Shown one piece after another: positions 1 through 7,630 of a DNA stretch of 64,000 nt (positions within the stretch are counted from its first letter, which is position 1; each line of letters starts with the position of its first letter). This stretch comes from Microbacterium sp. (GTDB lineage: Bacteria > Actinomycetota > Actinomycetes > Actinomycetales > Microbacteriaceae). The stretch spans positions 1 through 64,000 of the forward strand of contig DQHP01000176.1 in the NCBI GenBank assembly GCA_003524435.1, read 5' to 3'. The notes under the pieces were generated by a model that was not told the origin of the DNA, searched no databases, and worked only from the letters and a program-made list of their open reading frames with translations. Both the position numbers and the translations under genes were made by a program.

Positions 1-953
1 CGGCGCCCGCTGCACCCGCGGCATCAGCTCCTGCTGGCGACAACGACTCGGTGTATGTCACGCCACTCGTGCGCCGACTTGCTGCGCAGCAGGGTGTCGA
101 CCTGGCCTCCGTCACCGGCTCCGGTGTCGGCGGACGCATCCGCAAGGAAGACGTTCTCAAGGCCGCAGAGTCGAAGGCATCCGCACCCGCCGCAGAAGCC
201 GCTGCCGCTCCCGCCGCCGCTCCGCTGGAAATCTCACCGTTGCGCGGCACCACGGTTCCGATGACGCGTCTGCGTAAGGTCGTTGCCAAGCGCGCCGTCG
301 AGTCGATGCAGCAGATGGCTCAGCTCACCACAGTGGTCGAGGTTGATGTCACGAAGCTCGCCGAGTACCGCGATAAGACGAAGGTTGAGTTCCAGGAGAA
401 GACGGGCGACAAGCTCTCGTTCCTGCCTTTCTTCGCACTTGCTGCGGCTGAGGCTCTGCAGGCGTTCCCGATCATCAACTCCACGGTTGAGGGCGAGAAC
501 ATCGTCTACCCGGCTTCGGAGAACCTCTCGATTGCTGTCGACACTGAGCGTGGCCTGCTGACGCCAGTCATGCGTGACGCTGCGACGAAGAACATCGCAG
601 AGATCGCTCATGAAATCGCAGATCTCGCTGCACGCACCCGCGACAACAAGCTGAAGCCGGATGAGCTCGCCGGCGGTACGTTCACGTTGACCAATACTGG
701 TTCACGTGGCGCGCTGTTCGACACTCCTGTCGTCTTCCTGCCGCAGTCAGCGATCCTCGGAACGGGAATCGTCGTCAAGCGTCCTGGTCTCGTCAAGGTC
801 GATGGTGTCGATGCGATCGCCGTGCGCTCGTACGTGTACCTCGCGCTGTCGTACGATCACCGCATCATCGACGGTGCCGATGCCGCTCGTTTCCTCGGAG
901 CAATCAAGGCTCGTTTGGAAGCGGCGGACTTCGCCGGAAATCTCGGAGCCTAA
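1..953 (+). CDS. sucB: Dihydrolipoamide acyltransferase E2 of a 2-oxo acid dehydrogenase complex, 3' part
   Basis: The reading frame is open from base 3, so the lipoyl domains and start lie upstream of the window. Visible are an Ala/Pro linker, a peripheral subunit-binding domain (starting near YVTPLVRRLAAQQGVDL, through GGRIRKEDVL), a second Ala/Pro linker, and a chloramphenicol-acetyltransferase-like catalytic domain ending in the active-site motif YDHRIIDGADAARF (His and Asp present). The E2 core passes an acyl group from lipoamide to CoA. In Actinobacteria this gene is labelled sucB or dlaT; in M. tuberculosis the equivalent protein is the E2 of pyruvate dehydrogenase, and an aceE lies about 20 kb away here, so PDH is the likelier partner (inference). 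The gene ends at a strong terminator that lies within the convergent neighbour. Confidence 0.93.
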   Translation, partial: APAAPAASAPAGDNDSVYVTPLVRRLAAQQGVDLASVTGSGVGGRIRKEDVLKAAESKASAPAAEAAAAPAAAPLEISPLRGTTVPMTRLRKVVAKRAVESMQQMAQLTTVVEVDVTKLAEYRDKTKVEFQEKTGDKLSFLPFFALAAAEALQAFPIINSTVEGENIVYPASENLSIAVDTERGLLTPVMRDAATKNIAEIAHEIADLAARTRDNKLKPDELAGGTFTLTNTGSRGALFDTPVVFLPQSAILGTGIVVKRPGLVKVDGVDAIAVRSYVYLALSYDHRIIDGADAARFLGAIKARLEAADFAGNLGA

Positions 954-965
954 GAAGCTGCACAC

Positions 966-2417
966 CTACGCTGGCTGTTGCGCGACGTCATATACGTCGC
1001 GCAACAGCCAGCGTTCGTTTTGCCGCTCCATCACCAGCATCTGTTCGGTCCCGGCTGAATCGTTCGGTGTGAGCCTGACCACGGCCACATCGCCGTAATC
1101 TTCCACTAACACCGCAGAACTGGCCTCCGGCCCCAGCAGAACCAGACCTTCACTTGGCACGCGGGCACCTTTGGTCACCGCGGCAGCGCACGATTCGTCC
1201 GTGATCTCGGCGCAGTCGGCCAGAGCGACCAGGACGACAGGCAAGGCGCCAAGCGCATCAGAGTCCGGCATTGCTGATTCCTCCTCCACTGAATCACTCG
1301 GGGTTGGCGCGGGTTCAGTCGTGCCGCTGTTATCCCCCTCGCCTGCATCGTCTGCCTTCCGATCGGCCGCAGCAGATTCGCGTGAACTCTCTTTTTGAGC
1401 AACCAGGTCGCTGCCCGCAGCTCCTGACGCGGCCTCCGCCTCGTCGGTCTCGCCTGCGCTCGGCCACATGAGTCCGACAAGCAACACCACCACGCCCAGA
1501 GCTCCGGCGAGCACGAGCGCGCGAGGTCGCGAAGATTTCGTCCGTCTGTTCGGGTGGGCGTTTCCGCTAACGTCTTCTCCCGAGCGGGGCTGCGCGCGTC
1601 GGCGTAGGCCTGTGATCAGATCGGCCGCATGCTCGCGTACTGCAGCTGTGAGGCGAGCCCATCGTGCTGAGTGAGGTTCCGTGCGTTCCTGCCTGCGCGT
1701 CGCTCGACGAGTCGGAAGAGATGCCGGAAGCGTGGCTGCCACTCGCCCGGCAGAAACTCCGCCCGCGCTCTCGGGTGCGAAAACATCAAGGCGAAGCGCG
1801 CGTGGTGCGGCGATTGCGAAAAGCTCTTCTTCCCAGCGTCGATCATCTTCCACGTGATGGCGCGGACGTCTGAGCGCTACCGTAATATCTTCCAACACTC
1901 GAATTGTCGCGCGGTCAGAGGTGTGCTGAGCGCTGCGCTCCACGAGATGAGCGGTGCGCGCCCGCGCTTCGCCGCCCTCGCCGTGCACGAAGAGCGGACG
2001 CCCATCATTCGTGAGCCACCAGTCCCCCGTGGCCCCGGAATCCTCTGACCCGAGTTCGCGAATCCCCCGCAACACACTTGCGACGAGCGTACCCAGCTCC
2101 CCAGGCGCCAACGGTGCGTCTGCGATCTGACGTCGTCCCAGAAATGATTCGACACGGCCTGTACACCAGGGCAGGAGCGCATCGTGTCCGTCATCTCTTC
2201 GCCGCAGATCCAGAACACCGCACACGTGGTCAGCATCCGAGAATGCCCAGCCTGGCCACTGAGTCAACCGCTCAGCGTTCACGCACACCGCTACCCCTTC
2301 TTCGTAGGTAATGAGAGAGCCCGCGAACGGGCCTTCTTTCCCATCGATTGCACGAATAACGCGATGGGCGCCTGGCACGAGCGAGGTGCGATCAGTTGTG
2401 GCATCCGTCTGAGTCAT
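966..2417 (-). CDS. Conserved hypothetical single-pass membrane protein
   Basis: The product is 483 aa with no domain I recognise. The N-terminal ~300 residues look cytoplasmic and contain Arg-rich stretches near 236-300. One membrane helix is likely at about residues 299-318 (LVLAGALGVVVLLVGLMW). An acidic, Ser/Pro/Glu-rich linker (about 321-385) follows, then a compact ~95-residue C-terminal domain with two Cys (residues near DCAEITDESCAA) that would be outside the cell and could form a disulfide. The gene is convergent with sucB and divergent from the DUF4191 gene. The stop lies within the sucB terminator. The ATG is preceded by TGAGAT six bases upstream, a poor -10, so the start is moderately supported. 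Confidence 0.7.
   Translation of the reverse strand: MTQTDATTDRTSLVPGAHRVIRAIDGKEGPFAGSLITYEEGVAVCVNAERLTQWPGWAFSDADHVCGVLDLRRRDDGHDALLPWCTGRVESFLGRRQIADAPLAPGELGTLVASVLRGIRELGSEDSGATGDWWLTNDGRPLFVHGEGGEARARTAHLVERSAQHTSDRATIRVLEDITVALRRPRHHVEDDRRWEEELFAIAAPRALRLDVFAPESAGGVSAGRVAATLPASLPTRRATRRQERTEPHSARWARLTAAVREHAADLITGLRRRAQPRSGEDVSGNAHPNRRTKSSRPRALVLAGALGVVVLLVGLMWPSAGETDEAEAASGAAGSDLVAQKESSRESAAADRKADDAGEGDNSGTTEPAPTPSDSVEEESAMPDSDALGALPVVLVALADCAEITDESCAAAVTKGARVPSEGLVLLGPEASSAVLVEDYGDVAVVRLTPNDSAGTEQMLVMERQNERWLLRDVYDVAQQPA
968..1014. terminator. Intrinsic terminator, perfect 21-bp inverted repeat
   Basis: Two exact 21-base arms (968-988 and 994-1014) flank a 5-base loop, and a T-rich run (TTCGTTTTG) follows on the plus strand. 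It should end sucB transcription. The whole hairpin also encodes the last codons of the minus-strand gene at 966-2417. Confidence 0.9.
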
Positions 2418-2550
2418 CCGTTCATCTCATCCGATTCAAGCGGTCGGCGCTGGCGCGAATACGTGATTGTTCAGAGACCCTCGAAAATCACGAATGTGGA
2501 GGACAAGTGCGCCCCACGCGAACGCGGACGTGAGGCCAGCGCGAACTCGG

Positions 2551-2556
2551 TAAGAT
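2551..2556 (+). promoter_or_regulatory. -10 element TAAGAT of the DUF4191 gene
   Basis: TAAGAT lies 7 bases before the ATG at 2564 with no Shine-Dalgarno between, consistent with a leaderless transcript. Confidence 0.5.
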
Positions 2557-2563
2557 AATCGCT

Positions 2564-3274
2564 ATGGCTAAGCGCGCTCCTGAACCCGAAAAACGTCCGG
2601 GATTCTTCTCCCAGATCAAGTCTCTGTTCCGGTTCACGCGTGACGTATATAAGTGGCTGCCCTGGGCACAGATCGCGATCCTCGTCGGTGGCGTCCTACT
2701 CGGACTCGTTGTCGGCTATCTGATCCCCCCGTTCCAGGTGTGGACGCTCGTTCTGTGGGCAATCACGGGCCTCATGCTCGGTGTGCTCGGCGCGCTTTTC
2801 CTCATGACTCGCCTGTCGACCACCGCAATGTACGCAAAGATCGACGGCATGCCGGGCGCCAGCGGGCACGTCATGAGCTCGAGCCTTGGACGCAAGTGGC
2901 AGGCTTCCGACACCCCCGTGGGCATTAACCCTAAGACGCAAGAAGCCGTCTACCGGGCTATCGGCCGCGGTGGCATCGTCGTCGTTGGAGAAGGCTCACG
3001 CGGTCGATTGACACGACTCGTCAATGAAGAACGAACCAAGGCACAACGCGTCGCGCAGGGCGTACCCGTGCACGTGTTCTACGTCGGCCATGGCGACGAC
3101 GAGGTACAGATCGCGGATCTGTCGAAGAAGATCAAGAAACTGCCGAACGTTATCGACAAGGCCACTCTGGCGGCCGTCATCCGACGGATCGACTCCGTTT
3201 CGCAGTCTGTTTCTTCTCTGCCGATTCCCAAGGGCATCGATCCCTCGAAGGTGCGCGCTCAGCGTCCGCGCTGA
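2564..3274 (+). CDS. DUF4191 family membrane protein
   Basis: A 236-aa protein with two closely spaced membrane helices at about 34-53 and 59-81 and a mainly soluble C-terminal domain (FYVGHGDDEVQIADLSKKIKKLP, IDPSKVRAQ). It matches the actinobacterial DUF4191 family (Rv2219 in M. tuberculosis), always found beside glnA and the lipoate genes; its function is unknown. Here lipB and lipA, its usual upstream neighbours, are missing. It converges on the RimK-like gene, with 24 bases between the two stops. Confidence 0.85.
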   Translation: MAKRAPEPEKRPGFFSQIKSLFRFTRDVYKWLPWAQIAILVGGVLLGLVVGYLIPPFQVWTLVLWAITGLMLGVLGALFLMTRLSTTAMYAKIDGMPGASGHVMSSSLGRKWQASDTPVGINPKTQEAVYRAIGRGGIVVVGEGSRGRLTRLVNEERTKAQRVAQGVPVHVFYVGHGDDEVQIADLSKKIKKLPNVIDKATLAAVIRRIDSVSQSVSSLPIPKGIDPSKVRAQRPR

Positions 3275-3280
3275 TCACTC

Positions 3281-3292
3281 ACCCGCGCGGGT
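3281..3292. terminator. Short palindrome between convergent stops
   Basis: ACCCGCGCGGGT is a perfect 12-base palindrome with no loop, between the DUF4191 and RimK stop codons. It could contribute weakly to termination, but there is no T-tract. Confidence 0.25.
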
Positions 3293-3298
3293 CAACGT

Positions 3299-4495
3299 TC
3301 AGGAGTCGCGTTGTTCCAGCGTCTCTTTGGGCAGTCGCCGCACGCGCGCGCGACGACGTCGACGCGCCGGAATCATCGTGCGCATCTCATCGAGCTTCCC
3401 GAAGCACAGCAGCCGATCGTCTGCTTCCAGCACCACGTGTTGACGCGGGTTGGGGATCACGCTGACGCCACGATGCAACGTGAGAACAGTGATGTCTCGC
3501 TCCCACAAGCCTGACTCCCCCAGCGTCTTTCCCACGAGCTCCGCTGCGCTGTGAACGAGTAGTTCCGCGACCCCGTACCCTGTGGAGACAGTCAGTCGCT
3601 GTCGTACGTCAATCTCGGGGAATGCGACCTGGTCAGCGATGTAGTCGATGATGGCGCCGGCAACATCGAGGTTCGTCGCCTGCTCGATTCCCTGCAGTCC
3701 TGGCGAGGAGTTCACCTCCATCACGAGCGGACCGTCATCACCCTCGAGCATGTCCACTCCGGCAACACGAAGGCCCATTATCTGGGCTGAACGAACGGCC
3801 GTGCGCTCGTAGATCGGATCGAGGACGACGGGCTCCACGCTGCCACCTCGGTGCACATTAGAACGGAATTCGTCGCCCGCCGCGACCCGTCGCATAGCCG
3901 CAACGACACGGTCTCCGACCACCAAAGCCCGGATGTCGCGCCCGCGACTTTCCGAAATGAACTTCTGGATCAGGACGTTCTGGTTCGTGGAATGCAGAGT
4001 CTCGATGATGGCTTCCGCGACCTTCACCTGCGGCGCAAGAATCACGCCTATCCCCTGGGTCCCCTCCAACAGTTTGATAACAACGGGAGCGCCACCCACG
4101 CGCTCGATAGCGGGACGCACGTCAGCGCGATTACGAACGAAAGCGGTCGCGGGCATCGAGATGTCGTGCTTGGAGAGAATCTGATTCGCCCGCAGCTTGT
4201 CACGTGCGCTCGAGATGCCGTTGGCAGTGTTCGGCGTGTAGACGTCCATCTGCTCGAACTGACGCACGACAGCCGTCCCGAAGTACGTGATCGAGGCGCC
4301 GATACGGGGCAGGATCGCTTCATAGTCGCTCAGCGGCCGCCCTCGATAGTGCAGGTCTGGTTCATCCGCAGTCAGGTCGATCGCAAACTTCAGAGTATTG
4401 AGCACTTTCACGTCGTGACCACGTTGGACTGCGGCTGCGCGTAGGCGCTGCGTGGAATATGCGTGGGGTGCGCGGGAGAGTACTGCGAGCTTCAC
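3299..4495 (-). CDS. RimK-type ATP-grasp ligase fused to an RCK_C (TrkA-C) domain
   Basis: A 398-aa protein. Residues ~1-95 are the RimK pre-ATP-grasp domain (VKLAVLSRAPHAYST). Residues ~96-285 are the ATP-grasp fold, with the glycine loop KLLEGTQGIGV and the metal-binding VMEVNSSPGL. Residues ~300-375 read as a TrkA-C/RCK_C ligand-binding domain (ELLVHSAAELVGKTLGESGL, RLLCFGKLDEMR). A highly basic tail follows. RimK ligases add amino acids, often glutamate, to a protein or peptide C-terminus; the substrate here is unknown. I chose the GTG at 4495 because AGGA lies 7 bases before it and the family begins with KLAVLSR; an upstream in-frame ATG would add 16 unrelated residues. The gene diverges from the retropepsin-like gene with 17 bases between starts. 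Confidence 0.85.
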   Translation of the reverse strand: MKLAVLSRAPHAYSTQRLRAAAVQRGHDVKVLNTLKFAIDLTADEPDLHYRGRPLSDYEAILPRIGASITYFGTAVVRQFEQMDVYTPNTANGISSARDKLRANQILSKHDISMPATAFVRNRADVRPAIERVGGAPVVIKLLEGTQGIGVILAPQVKVAEAIIETLHSTNQNVLIQKFISESRGRDIRALVVGDRVVAAMRRVAAGDEFRSNVHRGGSVEPVVLDPIYERTAVRSAQIMGLRVAGVDMLEGDDGPLVMEVNSSPGLQGIEQATNLDVAGAIIDYIADQVAFPEIDVRQRLTVSTGYGVAELLVHSAAELVGKTLGESGLWERDITVLTLHRGVSVIPNPRQHVVLEADDRLLCFGKLDEMRTMIPARRRRRARVRRLPKETLEQRDS

Positions 4496-4512
4496 AAAGA
4501 TTTCCTGCCAAG

Positions 4513-5001
4513 ATGTATCGCGTGGGTAAGACATCTCATTCAAACACTCTTACGGGGTGGCGTGAATGGGTGAGCCTTCCTGATGCCGGTGTGGACTGGA
4601 TTAAGGCGAAGATCGACACCGGCGCGCGCACCTCGTCGTTGCATGCTTTTGAGATCGAAGAGTTTGATCGAGAGGGCGAGAATTGGGTGCGTTTTCGAGT
4701 CAATCCTTGGCAGGATACGAACGCGGATGCCACGATCGTCGAGTGTCCTGTGCATGATCGACGCGAGGTGCGAAGTTCATCTGGTCACGCGCAGCGGCGC
4801 CTCGTCGTGCTGCTCGCGATTCGCCTTGTCGACCGGCTTGTCGTCTCAGAGGTTACTTTGAGTAACCGTGACGAGATGGGCTTTCGCATGCTGATCGGCC
4901 GTGAGGCGCTGCGCAGGGGCTTTGTAGTGGATCCTGCACGCTCGTTCCTCGGTGGTAGAGCGCCGAAAGACATGCGTCGCCGCAATCGTGGCCGCGTGTG
5001 A
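4513..5001 (+). CDS. Retropepsin-like protease of the RimK-associated family (PF05618-type)
   Basis: A 162-aa protein with the family signature GWREWVSLPDAG...IKAKIDTGARTSSLHAF near the N-terminus and MLIGREALRRGFVVDP near the C-terminus. Databases often call the family ATP-dependent zinc protease, but DTGA is the active-site motif of retropepsin-like aspartic proteases and I see no HExxH. Members usually sit beside RimK-like ligases, as here, suggesting that one adds and the other removes a peptide tag or modification (inference). The ATG at 4513 is the best start by family alignment, but it has no clear ribosome-binding site. It converges on the RDD gene. Confidence 0.8.
   Translation: MYRVGKTSHSNTLTGWREWVSLPDAGVDWIKAKIDTGARTSSLHAFEIEEFDREGENWVRFRVNPWQDTNADATIVECPVHDRREVRSSSGHAQRRLVVLLAIRLVDRLVVSEVTLSNRDEMGFRMLIGREALRRGFVVDPARSFLGGRAPKDMRRRNRGRV
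4515..4543 (-). promoter_or_regulatory. Candidate promoter of the RimK-like gene, inside the divergent protease gene
   Basis: On the minus strand TTGAAT (4543-4538) and CGATAC (4520-4515) are separated by 17 bases and sit about 20 bases upstream of the GTG start. It lies entirely within the first codons of the plus-strand protease gene. Confidence 0.35.
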
Positions 5002-5006
5002 GGCCT

Positions 5007-5435
5007 TCACGCTCGGATGAGAATCGTGCCCGCTGCCTTGTCATGGAGTCCCCGCTGATCGGCGTCCCAGATCACGGCCGGAAGCACGACGACAAGTAAC
5101 AGAGTGCGCACAATCGGTCGCCAGAGCCCGACCCAACCACCGCCGTAGCGGACGACGCGCATCCCCAAGATGCGGTGCCCTGGGCTTCCCCCGATCGTCG
5201 GGATGAAGAGAATCTGTAGCACCGCGAAGATAATCATCGGAGCGAACATCGTCACACCAGCCTCAGTGGGCAAAGCGAACTGGTCGTACCCGAAAAAGCC
5301 GGTGGCGATGATGCTGGCGGCGACATAATCGATCAGGAGAGCGCCAATGCGACGCCCCGCTCGGGCGATGCTGGTCGCCCCTGATTCTGGGAGCCCCAGA
5401 CGTTCTCCGGGGTACGAGTTCACAGCATCTGTCAC
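5007..5435 (-). CDS. RDD family membrane protein
   Basis: A 142-aa protein with the RDD pattern: RRIGALLIDYVAA at ~28-40, a second helix around 60-80 (MFAPMIIFAVLQILFI), the conserved GGSPGHRILGMRVVR loop, a third helix (TLLLVVVLPAVIW) and the C-terminal DADQRGLHDKAAGT. The family role is not firmly established; some members are ion exchangers. An RDD gene occupies the same place in M. tuberculosis (Rv2219A), between DUF4191 and glnA1. The GTG start has TAGGAT six bases upstream, so the gene is probably leaderless. It is divergent from glnA across the GlnR-like box. Confidence 0.88.
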   Translation of the reverse strand: MTDAVNSYPGERLGLPESGATSIARAGRRIGALLIDYVAASIIATGFFGYDQFALPTEAGVTMFAPMIIFAVLQILFIPTIGGSPGHRILGMRVVRYGGGWVGLWRPIVRTLLLVVVLPAVIWDADQRGLHDKAAGTILIRA

Positions 5436-5441
5436 GTAATC

Positions 5442-5447
5442 ATCCTA
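5442..5447 (-). promoter_or_regulatory. -10 element TAGGAT of the RDD gene
   Basis: The minus-strand TAGGAT is six bases before the GTG start at 5435. The GlnR-like box lies 10-26 bases upstream of it, over the -35 region. Confidence 0.55.
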
Positions 5448-5457
5448 TCTAGGGTCT

Positions 5458-5495
5458 GTAACATGGGCGAAACATAGAAGACACGGCGAAGTAAT
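5458..5495. promoter_or_regulatory. GlnR-type operator between the RDD gene and glnA
   Basis: GTAAC (5458-5462), six bases, then GAAAC (5469-5473) is an exact match to the GTnAC-n6-GAAAC half operator described for actinobacterial GlnR. After six more bases, GACAC (5480-5484), six bases and GTAAT (5491-5495) form a degenerate second copy at the expected 22-base repeat. It lies about 60-100 bases upstream of the glnA start. Confidence 0.65.
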
Positions 5496-5557
5496 CCCTT
5501 CGTTCTAATCTTCATGAAGGTCTCAAGACCAAAATCCGCATTACCCAGGAGTGATAC

Positions 5558-6982
5558 ATGTTCACCGATTCGTCCGAAGTGCTGCGCTATATCGAGGAAA
5601 ATGACGTCAAGTTCCTCGACATCCGTTTCACTGATCTGCCCGGCGTGCAGCAGCACTTCAACATTCCGGCGTCCACAGTCGACGAGGAGTTCTTCACCGA
5701 AGGACAGCTCTTCGACGGCTCGTCGATCAGAGGCTTCGCCAGCATCCACGAATCCGACATGCAGCTCATCCCGGACGTAACAACGGCGTACCTGGACCAG
5801 TTCCGCGAAGCCAAAACGCTCGTGATGCTGTTCGACATCTACAACCCCCGCACCGGCGAGATCTATTCGAAGGACCCCCGTCAGGTTGCCAAGAAGGCCG
5901 AGAAGTACCTGGCTTCCACAGGAATCGCCGACACAGCATTCTTCGCCCCCGAGGCCGAGTTCTACATCTTCGACGACGTCCGCTACTCGGTATCAGCGCA
6001 CCAGAGCTTTTACAGCGTGGACTCCGAAGAGGGAGCCTGGAACACCGACCGTGAAGAAGAGGGCGGCAACCTCGCCAACAAGACGCCGTACAAGGGCGGT
6101 TACTTCCCCGTCGCGCCTGTCGACAAGACAGCAGACCTGCGCGACGAGATGACGCTGAACCTCATTGAGGCAGGATTCGCGCTCGAGCGGTCGCACCACG
6201 AAGTCGGTACCGGCGGTCAGCAGGAGATCAACTACCGTTTCGACACGATGGTGCACGCGGCAGATGACATCCTGAAGTTCAAATACATCATCAAGAACAC
6301 GGCAGAGCAGTGGGGCAAGACCGTCACGTTCATGCCGAAGCCGCTTTACGGCGACAACGGATCTGGGATGCACACGCACCAGTCACTGTGGAGCGAAGGC
6401 AAGCCGCTGTTCTACGACGAGGCCGGTTACGGTCAGCTCAGCGATGTTGCCCGCTGGTACATCGGTGGCCTGCTCAAGCACGCGAACGCTGTGCTTGCGT
6501 TCACGAACCCGTCGCTCAACAGCTACCACCGTCTGGTGAAGGGCTTCGAAGCGCCGGTAAACCTCGCCTACTCCGCGGGCAACCGTTCCGCGGCGATCCG
6601 CATCCCGTTGACGGGTTCGAACCCGAAGGCTAAGCGCATCGAGTTCCGCGTGCCGGATGCCTCAAGCAACCCGTATCTGGCGTTCGCAGCCCAGCTGATG
6701 GCGGGCCTCGACGGTATAAAGAACCGTATCGAGCCGCTGGCGCCGATCGACAAGGACCTGTACGAACTTCCCCCCGAGGAAGCCAAGAACATTCCGCAGG
6801 TGCCGAACTCGCTGCAGGACTCGCTCGATGCTCTTGCGGAAGACCACCAGTTCCTACTTGAGGGCGGCGTCTTCACCCAGGAGCTCATCGACACATGGAT
6901 CTCTTACAAGGTCGACAACGAGATCATCCCGCTGGCGCAGCGCCCGCACCCGTTCGAGTTTGAGCTCTACTACGGGGTGTAG
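5558..6982 (+). CDS. glnA: Type I glutamine synthetase
   Basis: The 474-aa product makes glutamine from glutamate, ammonia and ATP. It has the beta-grasp N-terminal domain (FTDLPGVQQHF), the catalytic block with EAEFYIFDDVRYS, the HHEVGTGGQQEINYRFDT and GDNGSGMHTHQSLW motifs, and NRSAAIRIP. Tyr402 in KDLYELPPEE is the expected adenylylation site of the beta-I subtype, and the modifying enzyme GlnE is encoded 2.5 kb downstream. AGGAGTG precedes the ATG at a good distance. A GlnR-like box upstream suggests nitrogen control of transcription. It corresponds to GlnA1 of M. tuberculosis and is ended by the hairpin at 7031-7063. Confidence 0.97.
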   Translation: MFTDSSEVLRYIEENDVKFLDIRFTDLPGVQQHFNIPASTVDEEFFTEGQLFDGSSIRGFASIHESDMQLIPDVTTAYLDQFREAKTLVMLFDIYNPRTGEIYSKDPRQVAKKAEKYLASTGIADTAFFAPEAEFYIFDDVRYSVSAHQSFYSVDSEEGAWNTDREEEGGNLANKTPYKGGYFPVAPVDKTADLRDEMTLNLIEAGFALERSHHEVGTGGQQEINYRFDTMVHAADDILKFKYIIKNTAEQWGKTVTFMPKPLYGDNGSGMHTHQSLWSEGKPLFYDEAGYGQLSDVARWYIGGLLKHANAVLAFTNPSLNSYHRLVKGFEAPVNLAYSAGNRSAAIRIPLTGSNPKAKRIEFRVPDASSNPYLAFAAQLMAGLDGIKNRIEPLAPIDKDLYELPPEEAKNIPQVPNSLQDSLDALAEDHQFLLEGGVFTQELIDTWISYKVDNEIIPLAQRPHPFEFELYYGV

Positions 6983-7030
6983 TCACCTTCTGAATTCGGG
7001 TCCGGTACCCCGGAGCCTTTAGAAGTTCAG

Positions 7031-7063
7031 AGAGCCGTCTCAGCGTCCTGCTGAGACGGCTCT
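7031..7063. terminator. Intrinsic terminator after glnA
   Basis: A perfect 14-base stem (AGAGCCGTCTCAGC and its complement) with loop GTCCT is followed by TCATTTA. It lies just before the stop of the convergent gene at 7068 and can serve both. Confidence 0.88.
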
Positions 7064-7067
7064 TCAT

Positions 7068-7511
7068 TTACTCGTCCCTGAGGCGCTCACTGGCGGAGAA
7101 GTTGAGCCTGAGCCCAATGGACTCAGCGATCGCGAAGGCCGCGACGACCAGCGCGCCGGAAAGGAAGAATATGATTCCGAAGCCGGTGAGGGGGATTAGA
7201 TTGCTGAAGGTCAAGGCAACAAGCGCGACGAAGGACAACGCATTACCCGCGATCACGAAAATAGCGAACTTCGTGGGTATGCGGGGATATCCCGCGATGA
7301 GTCCCAGGGATGCGGCACCACCCAGCATGGCGATTCCGAAAGGAATCGACCAATACACAGGCAGGCCGAATGGAACGACGAGCAGCGTGGCGCCGGCGAG
7401 AAGTACGACGCCGAATGCCGCGGTGCTCCACGCGTCAATCCGCAACGCCCTCCGCAATGTCTCGGAGGCGGGACTCGTTGCGGATCGAGCGGTGGCAGGA
7501 ACAGTGCTCAT
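7068..7511 (-). CDS. Hypothetical four-helix membrane protein
   Basis: A 147-aa protein with four hydrophobic stretches (around STAAFGVVLLAGATLLVV, IPFGIAMLGGAASLGLIAGY, FAIFVIAGNALSFVALVAL and FGIIFFLSGALVVAAFAIA). The layout resembles small DoxX/SPW-like integral membrane proteins, but I do not recognise the family. The ATG at 7511 has GAGGAG eight bases upstream; a GTG three codons earlier would overlap that site. It is divergent from the XRE regulator, sharing a 119-base region with a palindrome that could be the regulator's operator. Confidence 0.72.
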   Translation of the reverse strand: MSTVPATARSATSPASETLRRALRIDAWSTAAFGVVLLAGATLLVVPFGLPVYWSIPFGIAMLGGAASLGLIAGYPRIPTKFAIFVIAGNALSFVALVALTFSNLIPLTGFGIIFFLSGALVVAAFAIAESIGLRLNFSASERLRDE

Positions 7512-7533
7512 AATTCTCACTCCTCAGTAATGA

Positions 7534-7550
7534 TGTCTGTGACGCAGACA
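7534..7550. promoter_or_regulatory. Candidate operator TGTCTG-n5-CAGACA
   Basis: A perfect 6-base inverted repeat with a 5-base centre lies 22 bases upstream of the membrane-protein start and 80 bases upstream of the divergent XRE regulator, the position expected of an autoregulatory site. Confidence 0.4.
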
Positions 7551-7617
7551 AAACTGACAGCAGCGCCGTACGAACTCAATAACCTCCGAGGTCATGGCTG
7601 ACGAGACGTGCGATCGG

Positions 7618-7623
7618 TAGGGT
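7618..7623 (+). promoter_or_regulatory. -10 element TAGGGT of the XRE regulator
   Basis: TAGGGT is seven bases before the ATG at 7631, with no Shine-Dalgarno site in between. Confidence 0.45.
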
Positions 7624-7630
7624 CGGGTCC

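Noticed and set aside
5001..5030. Weak hairpin GCGTG...CACGC between the retropepsin and RDD stops
   Set aside because: The stem is only five bases, with no T-tract, so a terminator cannot be supported.
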